Counted from the first letter of the stretch, positions 8,527 to 17,060 are shown. The stretch: DNA of 64,000 nucleotides from CAYLLN01 sp964384375 (GCA_964384375.1 CAYLLN010000001.1:1-64000); one strand, 5' to 3'. A program made the numbers and translations. The notes: a model not told the origin generated them from the letters alone.

Positions 8527-9678
8527 GTGGATCAGGGTCGCGGGGACAATTCGACAACGCCGATTCGGCTTGCGCTCGTGATCACCGAGCTTGCGCCGGG
8601 GGGGGCGGAGCGTTGCCTGGCAAATCTCGCCTCGCTCATCGATCGTTCGCGGTTCGATCCGGTGGTCTATTCGCTCCGTCCACCGCCGGGAGAGGGGAAG
8701 GACCAGCTTGTGGAGCAACTCGCGGCGGCGAACGTGCCCGTTCGCTTCGCCGATCTGCGGAGCAAGTGGCAGGCGCCACTGGCGATCGGCCGCTTGGCCC
8801 GGCTGATGCGCGACCAGCAACCGCAGATCGTGCAGAACTTTCTGTTTCATGCGAACGTCGTGGGGACGCTGGCTGCACGACGATTGAAAGTGCCGCATGT
8901 TCTCATGGGCATGCGCGTGGCCGATCCGCGTCGCTCACGCGCTTGGGTCGAGCGACGGCTGGCACACCGCGCGAGCAAGGTCGTCTGTGTGAGCCAGAGC
9001 GTGGCGGATTTCTGCGCCCGTCAAGGCTTCCCACCGGAGAAATTGACCGTCATACCCAATGGTGTCGATACCGCACGCTTTGCAAGCGCCACGCCCATCG
9101 ACTTGACGACGCTGGGCCTGGCGCCTGGACGCAGGGCGATTGTTTTTATTGGCCGGCTGCACGTCCAGAAGGACTTGCACGAGCTCATCGCCGTCGCTCC
9201 TGAACTACTTGCGCAGTTGCCAAACCACGATTTGCTCATCGTTGGCGATGGATCACAGCGTGATGCACTAGAGCGCCTGGCAGGCGAACTTGGCATCGGC
9301 AGTCGCGTCCATTTCGTCGGCTGGCAAGCCGATGTGCCGGCGATTCTTGCTGCTGCGGAAATGCTCGTCCTGCCGTCGCGGTGGGAGGGGATGCCGAACG
9401 TCGTGCTGGAGGCGATGGCTGCCGGCAAGGCGGTGGTGGCGACGGCAGCGGAAGGGGTGCTGGAACTGCTCGGCGAGCGGGCGAGCGAACAGGTTGCTCC
9501 GCTTGGCGGCATGCAAACCTTCTGCGAGCGCATTCTCCAAATTGCGCAAGACTCCCAGCTCGCGGCCAAACTTGGCCAAACCAACCAGCAGCGAGTTCTG
9601 GAAGAATTTTCCTTGCAGCGAATGGTGGACAAATACGAGCGAGTTTTTGGCGATCTCGTCGCGAATTTCAACTGCTGA
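8527..9678 (+). CDS. GT4-family glycosyltransferase
   Basis: 383 residues from the GTG at 8527, which has AGGAGG six bases upstream. An in-frame ATG at 8479 would start inside the heptamer array and encode repeat-derived sequence, so I reject it. This GT-B enzyme shows the N-terminal VITELAPGGAERCLANL acceptor-site region, the VIPNGVDTARF linker, VFIGRLHVQKDLHELI, and the nucleotide-sugar-binding WEGMPNVVLEAMAAGKAVV with the EX7E-type acidic pair. It likely transfers a sugar from an NDP-sugar to a lipid or polysaccharide acceptor at the cytoplasmic membrane face. Substrate cannot be read from sequence. It stands alone, with mraZ 181 bp downstream. Confidence 0.9.
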   Translation: MDQGRGDNSTTPIRLALVITELAPGGAERCLANLASLIDRSRFDPVVYSLRPPPGEGKDQLVEQLAAANVPVRFADLRSKWQAPLAIGRLARLMRDQQPQIVQNFLFHANVVGTLAARRLKVPHVLMGMRVADPRRSRAWVERRLAHRASKVVCVSQSVADFCARQGFPPEKLTVIPNGVDTARFASATPIDLTTLGLAPGRRAIVFIGRLHVQKDLHELIAVAPELLAQLPNHDLLIVGDGSQRDALERLAGELGIGSRVHFVGWQADVPAILAAAEMLVLPSRWEGMPNVVLEAMAAGKAVVATAAEGVLELLGERASEQVAPLGGMQTFCERILQIAQDSQLAAKLGQTNQQRVLEEFSLQRMVDKYERVFGDLVANFNC

Positions 9679-9791
9679 TTTTCTTGTTAGCGGCAAGTGA
9701 TTGCACCTTAGCACTTGCTACCTCAGCGTTCTTCGTAATAAGACGCCGGTCTAATGGCCGCCGTCTGCGGACTCCCGCCGAAAAACCCATG

Positions 9792-9818
9792 TTGACGATT
9801 GGCGGCAGATTCTTAAGT
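9792..9818 (+). promoter_or_regulatory. Possible mraZ promoter
   Basis: TTGACG at 9792-9797 is a good -35. The best -10 is TTAAGT at 9813-9818, with a short 15-base spacing. It lies just before the MraZ-box repeats, so a repressor bound there would cover the start of transcription. Confidence 0.35.
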
Positions 9819-9819
9819 T

Positions 9820-9854
9820 GTGGGCCTGTGTGGTGTGTGGTGGGGAAAAGTGGT
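9820..9854 (+). promoter_or_regulatory. MraZ operator: four GTGGK repeats at 10-bp spacing
   Basis: GTGGG (9820), GTGGT (9830), GTGGG (9840) and GTGGT (9850) are separated by exactly five bases each, ending six bases before the mraZ ATG. MraZ proteins of other bacteria bind direct repeats of this kind upstream of their own gene, so autoregulation is strongly suggested. Confidence 0.8.
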
Positions 9855-9859
9855 GAATC

Positions 9860-10387
9860 ATGCTGCTGACCGGCACCTACGAGCGAGCCCTCGACGACAA
9901 GCAGCGTCTGGCTTTGCCCAAACGGTTCCGCGAGATCTTGGGCAGCGATCGCACTCTCTTCCTCACGCCGGGCACCGACGGATCGCTCGCCCTGTATGCC
10001 GGGCCGGCCTTCGCCAGGATGGCGGACAAACTGGCCGCCCAGTCACCCACCGCACAAGATGTCCGGGCCTTCAGCCGCATGCTTTACGCCCAGTCGCAAA
10101 GCGTCGAGCTCGATGGCCAAGGCCGGTTCCGCGTGCCGCCGGAGTTATTGCGGCTGGCGGATTTGGCCCGTGAGTGTGTGCTGATCGGAGTGGGCGACCA
10201 TATCGAACTGTGGGACCGGGGCCGCTGGGAAGCGTACCTGTCCCGCGAGCAGCCGCGATACGATCTGCTGGCCGAGAGCGCGCTTGGAGGCGTCGCTCCC
10301 GTCCAGCCGTCGCTGCCGCGGAGTTCGATCACGGAAGAGACGCGTGTCACGGACGACACAGTCGCTCCCACAGTGAAGCCGAGGTGA
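9860..10387 (+). CDS. mraZ: Transcriptional regulator MraZ
   Basis: 175 residues. Two SpoVT-AbrB-like half-domains are visible: GTYERALDDKQRLALPKRFRE near the N-terminus and QSVELDGQGRFRVPPELLRL near residue 85, each with the DxxGR or DxxQR beta-hairpin signature. MraZ forms a DNA-binding ring and represses the division/cell-wall (dcw) promoter in many bacteria. Unusually, no rsmH, ftsL or mur gene follows. The next gene is an opposite-strand exonuclease, so this copy is monocistronic. Its operator repeats sit at 9820-9854. The C-terminal ~30 residues beyond the second domain are low-complexity. Confidence 0.95.
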   Translation: MLLTGTYERALDDKQRLALPKRFREILGSDRTLFLTPGTDGSLALYAGPAFARMADKLAAQSPTAQDVRAFSRMLYAQSQSVELDGQGRFRVPPELLRLADLARECVLIGVGDHIELWDRGRWEAYLSREQPRYDLLAESALGGVAPVQPSLPRSSITEETRVTDDTVAPTVKPR

Positions 10388-10406
10388 TTTGACTCGTCTC
10401 AAAAAA

Positions 10407-10436
10407 TCATCGGGAAGCTAACGCATCCCGCTCGCC
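10407..10436 (+). repeat. TCATCGG/CGCTCGCC palindromic repeat, copy 1
   Basis: Begins TCATCGG, has a stem CGGGA...TCCCG around GCTAACGC, and ends CGCTCGCC. It lies 19 bases after the mraZ stop and could act as a terminator-like hairpin. Confidence 0.8.
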
Positions 10437-10440
10437 AACA

Positions 10441-10690
10441 AGGAGGAAAGTCCGTCCGTCCTGGCGCTTTGCATTCGCGGCCCAGTGAGCGGCCACCCAC
10501 TGGGCCGCCCAATCGGCTTCCCGTAGCCGCAGCGATGCAAAGCCGGAGCAAGACGTTCCGGCCGCCAGAGCCGATGCGTGCCGCCCGCGCGGCGCGTGCC
10601 GGCGGGCCTCGACCCAGCCGCGGGTGCAAGGATGCTCCCGCGGGTCGATGGCCTTGTTCTTACGGTCGAACCTCTCCGAGCAACCGGCAC
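10441..10690 (+). ncRNA. Candidate structured RNA with RNase P RNA-like signatures
   Basis: GC-rich region between mraZ and the exonuclease gene. An outer 9-bp stem (10466-10474 with 10535-10543) encloses an 11-bp perfect hairpin (10477-10487 with 10498-10508) and a 5-bp hairpin (10514-10518 with 10525-10529), forming a three-way junction. A further 7-bp hairpin pairs 10618-10624 with 10637-10643. Three short strings occur in the same order as in bacterial RNase P RNA: GAGGAAAGTCCG (10443-10454), CCGGAGCAAGAC (10543-10554), and GATGGCC with a downstream GAACC (10648-10671). The usual P7-P12 core strings and the 3' P4 strand are not seen, and the length is ~130 bases short. It may be a remnant, a collapsed assembly of rnpB, or an unrelated structured element. 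Confidence 0.3.
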
Positions 10691-11217
10691 AAAATCCCGG
10701 CAATGTTCCACGCATCATCGACGCCCCGGTGATGCGTCCCTTCGAGCGTCATGCCGATCTGCTCGCATGCCTCGTCGAGTCCCGGCTCTTTGATCAGACC
10801 ATGGGCGACTGCGAACAGGGTCTTAATGTTGAGATGTCGCGGGCCGAAGGGGTACGGAACTGTCTGCTCTTTGCAGCACTTCTGGAACTGGTTGCGATCG
10901 TAATCCCCCCAGCTCGCCCACAGTCGTTCGACCGCGCGATACTCGCGCTTCAGAATGCTCACGGCGTCGGCCAATGTGCCAGCGGAAACGAAGTCTTCGG
11001 GGCGTAACGTTGTCAACTGCGTGCAAAACGGGCTGATTTCCGACCGCACTGGCTGCACGAGGATGCAACGCTTCTCGATCCGCTCGAGTTTTGCCACATC
11101 GACGACGCACAGGCCGATCTCGATGATCTCGCTGATCTGTCCCGGCGGCGGCCATTGTCCCTGCCAACAGGTCGATTCGATATCGATGACGAGAATTTTG
11201 TCGAGAAGCTTAGCCAT
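10660..11217 (-). CDS. DEDDh-family 3'-5' exonuclease
   Basis: 185 residues. The exonuclease motifs are visible: ExoI as VIDIESTCW near residue 11 (Asp and Glu of DxE), a middle Asp in WGDYDRNQF near 105, and ExoIII as HHRGVDDAWNIAGIL near 165 (His and Asp). These define the DnaQ-like DEDDh superfamily, with closest flavour to the ERI1/KapD-like group of single-domain enzymes. It probably trims single-stranded DNA or structured RNA ends. There is no helicase or polymerase domain. The gene is alone on the minus strand, and its 3' end overlaps the candidate structured RNA on the other strand. Confidence 0.88.
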   Translation of the reverse strand: MAKLLDKILVIDIESTCWQGQWPPPGQISEIIEIGLCVVDVAKLERIEKRCILVQPVRSEISPFCTQLTTLRPEDFVSAGTLADAVSILKREYRAVERLWASWGDYDRNQFQKCCKEQTVPYPFGPRHLNIKTLFAVAHGLIKEPGLDEACEQIGMTLEGTHHRGVDDAWNIAGILCRLLGEVRP

Positions 11218-11258
11218 CCGTTCACACTAACCCGAAGCGAGAGCGAGCGACACCGCTG

Positions 11259-11285
11259 GTAGGTCCGGCTTGCCGAGCCGGACCT
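11259..11285 (+). repeat. GTAG-headed REP-like hairpin
   Basis: GTAG followed by perfect 10-bp arms AGGTCCGGCT and AGCCGGACCT (sharing the head AG) around loop TGCCG. It faces the element at 11341-11365. Confidence 0.75.
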
Positions 11286-11340
11286 CTCGATTACTCAAAA
11301 GAGTTGCCACCTTGGCGATGGATGGCCTCTTTGGAATCAA

Positions 11341-11365
11341 GTCCCGCCGGGCCGGCGGGACCTAC
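11341..11365 (-). repeat. GTAG-headed REP-like hairpin containing a stop codon
   Basis: On the minus strand GTAG is followed by GTCCCGCC, a short loop and GGCGGGAC. The TAG of the head is the stop codon of the MFS transporter gene, so the protein's end is set by the repeat. Confidence 0.75.
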
Positions 11366-13002
11366 GGGGAATTCGTTCGTGAAATCGGCCGCGAGGCGTC
11401 GAACAGCAGCCAGCAGCAAGCGGCCAAGAGCATCGCTCCGGCGGAAATGTAGAACACTGAGTCCCAATCCTCCAGATCGGCTAGCTTGCCAATCTGTTTG
11501 CCAAAGAAAGCAGCGCCGAGATTGCCGCACATGTTCCCGCAGCCAAGCACCGAGGCGACATGCCGGCCGCCGATGTCCTGATAACCGGCCCAAGTCGCGC
11601 CGAGGCCGAAGTCGATCGTAAAGGCGATCGCAATCAGCGTGCCGACGACCATCCACAAGCCAGCAAGTTGCGGTAGAACGATGTACATGAGGCAGACGAG
11701 AATGCCGGCCGAAAGCCCCGGCAGGCGGCGTCCCCAGGTCCGGCCGAAGCGGCGGACGAAGACGTCGGTCGCTCGGCCGCCGCACAGCCCACCACAAATG
11801 GCCGCGACTCCCACGATGGCCGCGATGAGCGCCGCGAGAAGGCTTTCATCGGCAAACCACGAGGAGGAGTCAAATAGCCCCAGCAGTTGCTCGCGATGAT
11901 TCTCGATCAAGTATTGCGGCAGCCAGGTTGCGAGGAAGATCCAACCGACATTGACCAGGAAATTGATCGCACACATCAGCCACATTTCCTTGCTCGCCGC
12001 CATGTCGGCCAGCGGCAGCTTAAGGCGCTTCCCCGCCTCTTGCGCGTGCGACTGCATCAGCCAGTTGATGAGCACAGCCAGAGCCAGCGTGCCGACAAGC
12101 CCCATCAGATTGCAGCCGAGGTTGAGCAGCGCATTGGCCTGAAACTCGCTGCCGGTCAGCACTGTCAGCCGCTTACCGAGTAGTGGAACGATCAGCGCTG
12201 GCCCATTGCCGACGAGCAGAATCCAGCCGATGTTGATGGCGAAATAAAGCGAACAAAGGATGCCGACGGTCCACGTTGCCGAGGAGACCTGAATCGGCGA
12301 CTTGGCATCGGTCGATTCTCCCTCGATAAGCGTCACTTCCGCCGCATTGCACCAGGGATGCTCGCGTGGGCTGTCGCGATACAGCCACACGAACGCGACG
12401 CCCCATCCCAGGCCGAGCACACCATAGCCCGCAAACACAGCTCGCCACGCATCGGTCTCCCAGCCGAAGGCCGACCGAATCCCCATCATGAGCGGCACTG
12501 TCGCTAGGAGCGAAATCAACAGGCCGAGCCGCCCTCCCATCGAAACACTGCTGTTGGCGACTCCACGGGCGGAATACGGCACCCAGCGCTTCAGCAGTGC
12601 CGCTGCGGCTGGATACGCGCCCGCTTGCGCAACGCCCAGCACGAGTCGCATCAGCCAGATCGCGGCGAGGCCGTAAGCGAGTCCCAGGCCAATCGTCGCA
12701 ATCGACCACGCGACGACGTACAGCGCCAGCATCCACCGTGCGCCGAGTGCGTCGGTCAACCAGCCGCTCGGAATCTGCATCAGCGCGTAAGCGAGGAAGA
12801 ACGCGCCGACCGCGTCGCCGAGTTGTTCCTTTTTAAGCTGCAACTCCTCAAGCATGACCGACGTCGCCGGCGTGATCGCGAAGCGATCGAGATAGAGGAG
12901 CAGCGACATCGCGATCGACAGACCGATCACAATAAAGCGAACTCGCGTCGGCGAGTCGGTCGCCCATGAACTTGTCGCCGATCGTTGTGGTGTGCTCGTC
13001 AT
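11362..13002 (-). CDS. Major facilitator superfamily transporter
   Basis: 546 residues from the ATG beginning MTSTPQRSATSSWATD; an in-frame Met seven codons upstream is weaker. About twelve membrane segments are visible. The MFS signature loop between TM2 and TM3 reads GWLTDALGARWML. The first segment, SIAMSLLLYLDRFAITPA, is typical of the anion:cation symporter (phthalate/glucarate permease) branch. A long polar loop (~230-260) and an inserted stretch at ~330-370 make it longer than the usual 430-450. The ligand is probably an organic or sugar acid but is not determinable. No catabolic genes adjoin it. The stop codon is inside a REP-like element. Confidence 0.88.
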   Translation of the reverse strand: MTSTPQRSATSSWATDSPTRVRFIVIGLSIAMSLLLYLDRFAITPATSVMLEELQLKKEQLGDAVGAFFLAYALMQIPSGWLTDALGARWMLALYVVAWSIATIGLGLAYGLAAIWLMRLVLGVAQAGAYPAAAALLKRWVPYSARGVANSSVSMGGRLGLLISLLATVPLMMGIRSAFGWETDAWRAVFAGYGVLGLGWGVAFVWLYRDSPREHPWCNAAEVTLIEGESTDAKSPIQVSSATWTVGILCSLYFAINIGWILLVGNGPALIVPLLGKRLTVLTGSEFQANALLNLGCNLMGLVGTLALAVLINWLMQSHAQEAGKRLKLPLADMAASKEMWLMCAINFLVNVGWIFLATWLPQYLIENHREQLLGLFDSSSWFADESLLAALIAAIVGVAAICGGLCGGRATDVFVRRFGRTWGRRLPGLSAGILVCLMYIVLPQLAGLWMVVGTLIAIAFTIDFGLGATWAGYQDIGGRHVASVLGCGNMCGNLGAAFFGKQIGKLADLEDWDSVFYISAGAMLLAACCWLLFDASRPISRTNSP

Positions 13003-13191
13003 GCGTGCTCGCCATTGTCCCAATTGCGCCCGCAGGTGCTAGCGAATTCTTGCCAGCATCCTTCGCCTTGACGCCGGTGGCAGCGCGTGATATTCACCGC
13101 CCCGCTGGGAAATCGGTGCGCTTTTTCTCAAGTTTTCAGTCTCAAGTTCCGCAGCTCTCTAGTTTTGGCTCTCCACTCGGGCGAATCTGTC

Positions 13192-14460
13192 GTGCGTCAG
13201 TTGGACCGTCAATTCGCGTGCGTCTCGGTCGCGGTGGCGATTGCGCTCGCGATCGCCAGCTTGGCACCCGCGCAGACGATTCAGTTTCCGTCGGGCGGCG
13301 CGAGTGCGGTTCCCGGCGCTGCCGCGCAGCCGACCTTCGGCGCTCCTTCGGCGACCGCGGTCAATCCCTATACCGGCAGCACGGTTCCATTCGATCCGTA
13401 CTCGTCGTCAGGTTCGCCGGCCTATTCGTTCTGGGGGACGCAGCCGCCGCCGTCGAACACCGCCGGCGCCTTTGCTCAGCCGCAGGGAGGCGTCTATGGC
13501 TCCACATCACCACTCGTAACGCAACCAGTACCCGGCCAGACTTTTCCCACCGCTCCGCCGACCAGCCCGTACCTCGGCAATGGTCTCGCGCCGACACCGA
13601 CGGGCGCCGTTCAGCCGCAGTCGATGTTCCCCAACGGCATGACGGGGGATTCACAGTGGGATCTGTCGAAGTCGATCGATTTCATTCAAGATCTCCGCCT
13701 GCGGCACACCTACGTCGGCGGCGGCAGCGACGACGACGACCTCGGAATCAACGACACTGAAACCGCCGTCACGTTCACGATTCCGAATTTCCTCACGACC
13801 GGACAGCCGCTCTACATCTCGCCGGCGTTCGCGCTGCATCTATGGGACGGCCCGGCGAACATGCCTGCCGACTTGCCACCGAATGCCTACAGTGCGTACC
13901 TCGACTTCCAGTGGGTCAGCGATCCTAACCTGGTCGTGGGAGCGGAACTCGGCTTTCGAATCGGAGTCTATACGGACTTTCAGACGCTCACCACCGACAG
14001 TTTGCGACTGCAGGGGCTGGCCCTCGGAACCGTCCGCCTCACGCCGAACCTGCAGGCCAAACTCGGCGTGATGTACATCGACCGCAACGACATCAAAATC
14101 CTGCCGGCAGGCGGGCTGCTTTGGACGCCTAACCCGCACGTGCGATTCGACATCTTTTTCCCGCAGCCGAAGCTGGCGATGTACATCACCACGCTGGGGA
14201 AAGTGGAAATGTGGGGCTATCTCGCGGGCGAGTACGGAGGTGGAGCGTGGACGATCGAGCGGACCGCCGGCTTCACCGACCGGGTCGATATCAACGACAT
14301 CCGCGTCTCGGCGGGGCTGGAGTTCACCGGCCCGCGTGGCGTTACCGGCTTCTTCGAGGTCGGCTACGTCTTTGAGCGCGAAGTGGTTTATGTCGTCACG
14401 CCCGGCGACACGTTCAGCCCGCCGGATAGCTACATGCTGCGGGCGGGAATTGCGTTCTAG
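13192..14460 (+). CDS. Outer-membrane beta-barrel-like protein (paralogue A)
   Basis: About 422 residues if translation starts at the GTG at 13192, which puts the signal peptide (FACVSVAVAIALAIASLAPA) at the N-terminus. An ATG at 13087 is possible but adds 35 unrelated residues. A Pro/Ser/Gly-rich linker spans ~25-150. It is followed by alternating amphipathic strands (LYISPAFALHLWDGP, AYLDFQWVSDPNLVVGAELG, VRLTPNLQAKLGVMYIDRND) and the end YMLRAGIAF. The C-terminal Phe and the dyad-repeat pattern fit an outer-membrane barrel. The next gene is a paralogue. Function is unknown. Confidence 0.75.
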   Translation: MRQLDRQFACVSVAVAIALAIASLAPAQTIQFPSGGASAVPGAAAQPTFGAPSATAVNPYTGSTVPFDPYSSSGSPAYSFWGTQPPPSNTAGAFAQPQGGVYGSTSPLVTQPVPGQTFPTAPPTSPYLGNGLAPTPTGAVQPQSMFPNGMTGDSQWDLSKSIDFIQDLRLRHTYVGGGSDDDDLGINDTETAVTFTIPNFLTTGQPLYISPAFALHLWDGPANMPADLPPNAYSAYLDFQWVSDPNLVVGAELGFRIGVYTDFQTLTTDSLRLQGLALGTVRLTPNLQAKLGVMYIDRNDIKILPAGGLLWTPNPHVRFDIFFPQPKLAMYITTLGKVEMWGYLAGEYGGGAWTIERTAGFTDRVDINDIRVSAGLEFTGPRGVTGFFEVGYVFEREVVYVVTPGDTFSPPDSYMLRAGIAF

Positions 14461-14494
14461 AGAGGGTAGAGGGGAGTGGGTAGAGGTGAATACG

Positions 14495-14559
14495 GGTGAG
14501 CGGTGAGTGGTGAGTGGTGAGTAGTCGAAAGTTGGAACCTTGAACTTGGAACCTTGAAC
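14495..14559 (+). repeat. Heptanucleotide tandem arrays (GGTGAGT and TTGGAAC types)
   Basis: Four GGTGAGY units (14495-14522) are followed by alternating TTGGAAC and CTTGAAC units (14532-14559), all 7 bp. They fill the leader of the next gene right up to its start codon, leaving no room for a normal Shine-Dalgarno sequence. Confidence 0.85.
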
Positions 14560-14563
14560 TTCG

Positions 14564-15766
14564 GTGATTAGCGTTCTTCGGCAGCTACTCGCGATTCTCC
14601 TCGCTGCACTGGCGATCGCCGCCGTGCATGCGCAGGAGACTCCGCGCCGCTTGCCGCCGCCTGAGATTCCAGTCGAGGAACTAAAGGCGCCTGTCGAGGG
14701 ACCGAAGCTGAATGCGCAGAAGCTCGACGCACCGCAGACGAACCTCCGCGCGCCAACTGGTGGTGAAACCTATTCCGGTCCGCCGGCAGCGATCGACGGA
14801 CCCGCTCGTTTGCCAGCCGCGATTGAAGTCCTCCCCGACGGAACGATCTCGCCCGGCATCGGCCCAGAAGAACTCGTCCCGTTTGCCGACAGCCCTATCG
14901 GCCCGATCTTGCCGGGGAGTGATCCCAGCGAGTCCCCTTATGGCGACCTCGAATACTACGGCCAACCCCAGAAACTTAGTCCCTACAAGGACACGTTCTT
15001 TCAGAAACTTTCGCTCAGCGCCGGCTGGTTCGGCGACGGTGGCGATCCGGAAGACCTCGGCGCAACCGAGATTGAGACGTTTCTCACGGTCGCCTTGCCG
15101 GCCCCGATCGTCGAGTGGCCACTGCTGATCACGCCCTACTTCGGCGTCTCGTACCTCCAAGGACCGCGTGTCACCGACATGCCGCCGCGGCTCTTTTTCA
15201 CTTACGTCGAATTCGCGTGGGTTCCGGAAATCATCCACCGGTACAAGCTCTACCTGGCGGTTGCTCCGTCATACCTTTCCGACTTTGAGTCGTCAGGGAA
15301 CGGGGCGTTCCGCGTCACGGGCAAAGGCTTGCTGCTGTTCGACTGGGTTCCCGACCGCGTGCAACTCGTTGCCGGCGTCCTCTATCTCAACCGCGAGAAC
15401 GTCCGCCTCCTTCCCGCTGGCGGCATCATCTGGAAACCGACCGACTGGACGAATTTCGAACTGATTTTCCCGAAGCCTAAACTTGGCGTGCGGTTTAATG
15501 TCGGCCTCGGTTACGAAGACTGGCTCTATACGACGGCCGAATTCGGCGGTAACACCTGGTCGATCGTGCGAGCGAGTGGCGATCAGGACAAGCTCACCTA
15601 CCTCGACTACCGCATCCTCGTTGGTGTCGAGCGAAAGTTGAACGGCGGCGCGGGCTTCCGACTGGAGGCGGGCTACGTCTTTGGCCGCGAAGTCGAATTC
15701 GAATCGGGCGACGGTGACTTCGACCCCAAAAACACCATCCTCATCCGCGGTGGGATTGCATTTTGA
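14564..15766 (+). CDS. Outer-membrane beta-barrel-like protein (paralogue B)
   Basis: 400 residues starting at GTG 14564, with a signal peptide (LRQLLAILLAALAIAAVHA) and then a Pro-rich linker. The C-terminal ~250 residues align with paralogue A. Compare LLPAGGIIWKPTDW with ILPAGGLLWTPNP, FELIFPKPKLGV with FDIFFPQPKLAM, and the shared AxFxYVFxRE and IxxGIAF endings. Both end in Phe as outer-membrane barrels do. The two genes arose by tandem duplication. No Shine-Dalgarno is visible because heptamer repeats occupy the leader. The role is unknown. Confidence 0.78.
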   Translation: MISVLRQLLAILLAALAIAAVHAQETPRRLPPPEIPVEELKAPVEGPKLNAQKLDAPQTNLRAPTGGETYSGPPAAIDGPARLPAAIEVLPDGTISPGIGPEELVPFADSPIGPILPGSDPSESPYGDLEYYGQPQKLSPYKDTFFQKLSLSAGWFGDGGDPEDLGATEIETFLTVALPAPIVEWPLLITPYFGVSYLQGPRVTDMPPRLFFTYVEFAWVPEIIHRYKLYLAVAPSYLSDFESSGNGAFRVTGKGLLLFDWVPDRVQLVAGVLYLNRENVRLLPAGGIIWKPTDWTNFELIFPKPKLGVRFNVGLGYEDWLYTTAEFGGNTWSIVRASGDQDKLTYLDYRILVGVERKLNGGAGFRLEAGYVFGREVEFESGDGDFDPKNTILIRGGIAF

Positions 15767-15778
15767 CGGCGGGGGTGG

Positions 15779-17050
15779 CTACGCCCAGCATGACGTCTCG
15801 TCCACATCCACCACGCGGACCTTCACCAACCTCGACTCTGCGGCAGTCGATCCCGCAGCTATCTCCACCGGCGCATACCGGCAGCTTGTTCCGACCCAGC
15901 CGCCGGGGACGCGGTCGCTCGGGCCTTCGACGAGAACGGTCAGTTCGCGGCCGATGAGGCTGCGGAAGTACGCTTCACGCAGCTCGCGCTCCAGTTCCAA
16001 CAGCTGCTCTTTCCGCTCGGCTTTCACCTGCGGGGCGACTTGGTTGGGCATTTCCGCGGCGGGTGTCCCCTTGCGCGGGCTGAACGAGAAATTGTGAATC
16101 TTCGAGAAGCCGCATTCGCTGGCGACGCGCAGCGTGGCGGTGAAGTCGTCGTCGGTCTCGCCGGGGAAGCCGACGATCACGTCGGTCGTGATCGCCGGGT
16201 TGTCGAGCGTCTCTCGCACAAGGCGGCAGCGATCGATGAAGAGGCGGCTCCCCCAGCGGCGCTTCATGCGGCGGAGTACGGAGTCGCTCCCACTTTGCAA
16301 GCAGATGTGCAGATGCGGGGCGATTCGCTCCGGGAACTCGGCCATCACGGCGATCAGTTCGCGGGTCACCTCCGTCGCCTCAATGCTGGAAAGACGCACG
16401 CGAAACTCGCCGGGGAGCCGGGCGATCTCGCGGACGAGCTTCGAGAGCCGCAGCCATTCCTCCTTGGGCTTGTTCCAGTTTTGTTCGACGCCGTAGTGCC
16501 CCAAATGCACGCCAGTCAGCACGATCTCGCGAAAGCCGTTATCGACCAGCCGCCGCACCTCGTCGAGCACGTGCTGCATCGGTCGGCTCTGCATATGCGG
16601 GCGGACGTAGGGGATGATGCAGTAGCTGCACCGCAAGAGGCAGCCGTCTTGCACTTTCACATAGGCCCGGTGGCGGCCGGCAAACTGCGAGATGCCGGTC
16701 GGCACATCGAGCACGCCGAAGCGGCCGAGCAGATCGGGAATTTCCCGCTTGTCGGTGAGCACCTCGACGACGTTTGGCAGCTTGGCGAGTTCATCGGGCG
16801 CCCGCGTCGCATAGCATCCCATCACGACGATTCGCGATGCGGGATTCTCCCGCGCCAGCCGTCGAATCGCTTGCCGGCTCTTGGCGTCTCCCTCCGACGT
16901 GACCGTGCAGGTATTCACGACGCACAGATCAGCCGATTCCCCCTCGCCGGCATCGCGATAGCCGATCCGCGCAAACCCCTCGCGCACCAGTTCGGTTTCG
17001 TACTGGTTGACCTTGCAGCCGAGCGTGAGGGTTTTCAGTGTGGCGGGCAT
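15779..17050 (-). CDS. mtaB: tRNA t6A37 methylthiotransferase MtaB
   Basis: A radical-SAM methylthiotransferase that converts t6A to ms2t6A at tRNA position 37. The 423 residues contain the N-terminal UPF0004 domain (TLGCKVNQYETE, VVNTCTV, VVMGCYA supplying the three Cys of the auxiliary cluster). The radical-SAM CxxxCxxC appears as GCLLRCSYCIIPYVR near residue 148. HLHICLQSGSDSVLRRMKRR and TDVIVGFPGETDDDF are typical of the family. The C-terminal TRAM region is reduced (LTVLVEG to RVVDVDE). The gene ends 12 bp from the convergent barrel gene. Confidence 0.93.
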   Translation of the reverse strand: MPATLKTLTLGCKVNQYETELVREGFARIGYRDAGEGESADLCVVNTCTVTSEGDAKSRQAIRRLARENPASRIVVMGCYATRAPDELAKLPNVVEVLTDKREIPDLLGRFGVLDVPTGISQFAGRHRAYVKVQDGCLLRCSYCIIPYVRPHMQSRPMQHVLDEVRRLVDNGFREIVLTGVHLGHYGVEQNWNKPKEEWLRLSKLVREIARLPGEFRVRLSSIEATEVTRELIAVMAEFPERIAPHLHICLQSGSDSVLRRMKRRWGSRLFIDRCRLVRETLDNPAITTDVIVGFPGETDDDFTATLRVASECGFSKIHNFSFSPRKGTPAAEMPNQVAPQVKAERKEQLLELERELREAYFRSLIGRELTVLVEGPSDRVPGGWVGTSCRYAPVEIAAGSTAAESRLVKVRVVDVDETSCWA

Positions 17051-17060
17051 GTGCGATCAG

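Noticed and set aside
10441..10690. Firm call of rnpB
   Set aside because: Only three short strings match RNase P RNA; core helices and the 3' P4 strand are absent. I therefore list it only as a low-confidence structured RNA.
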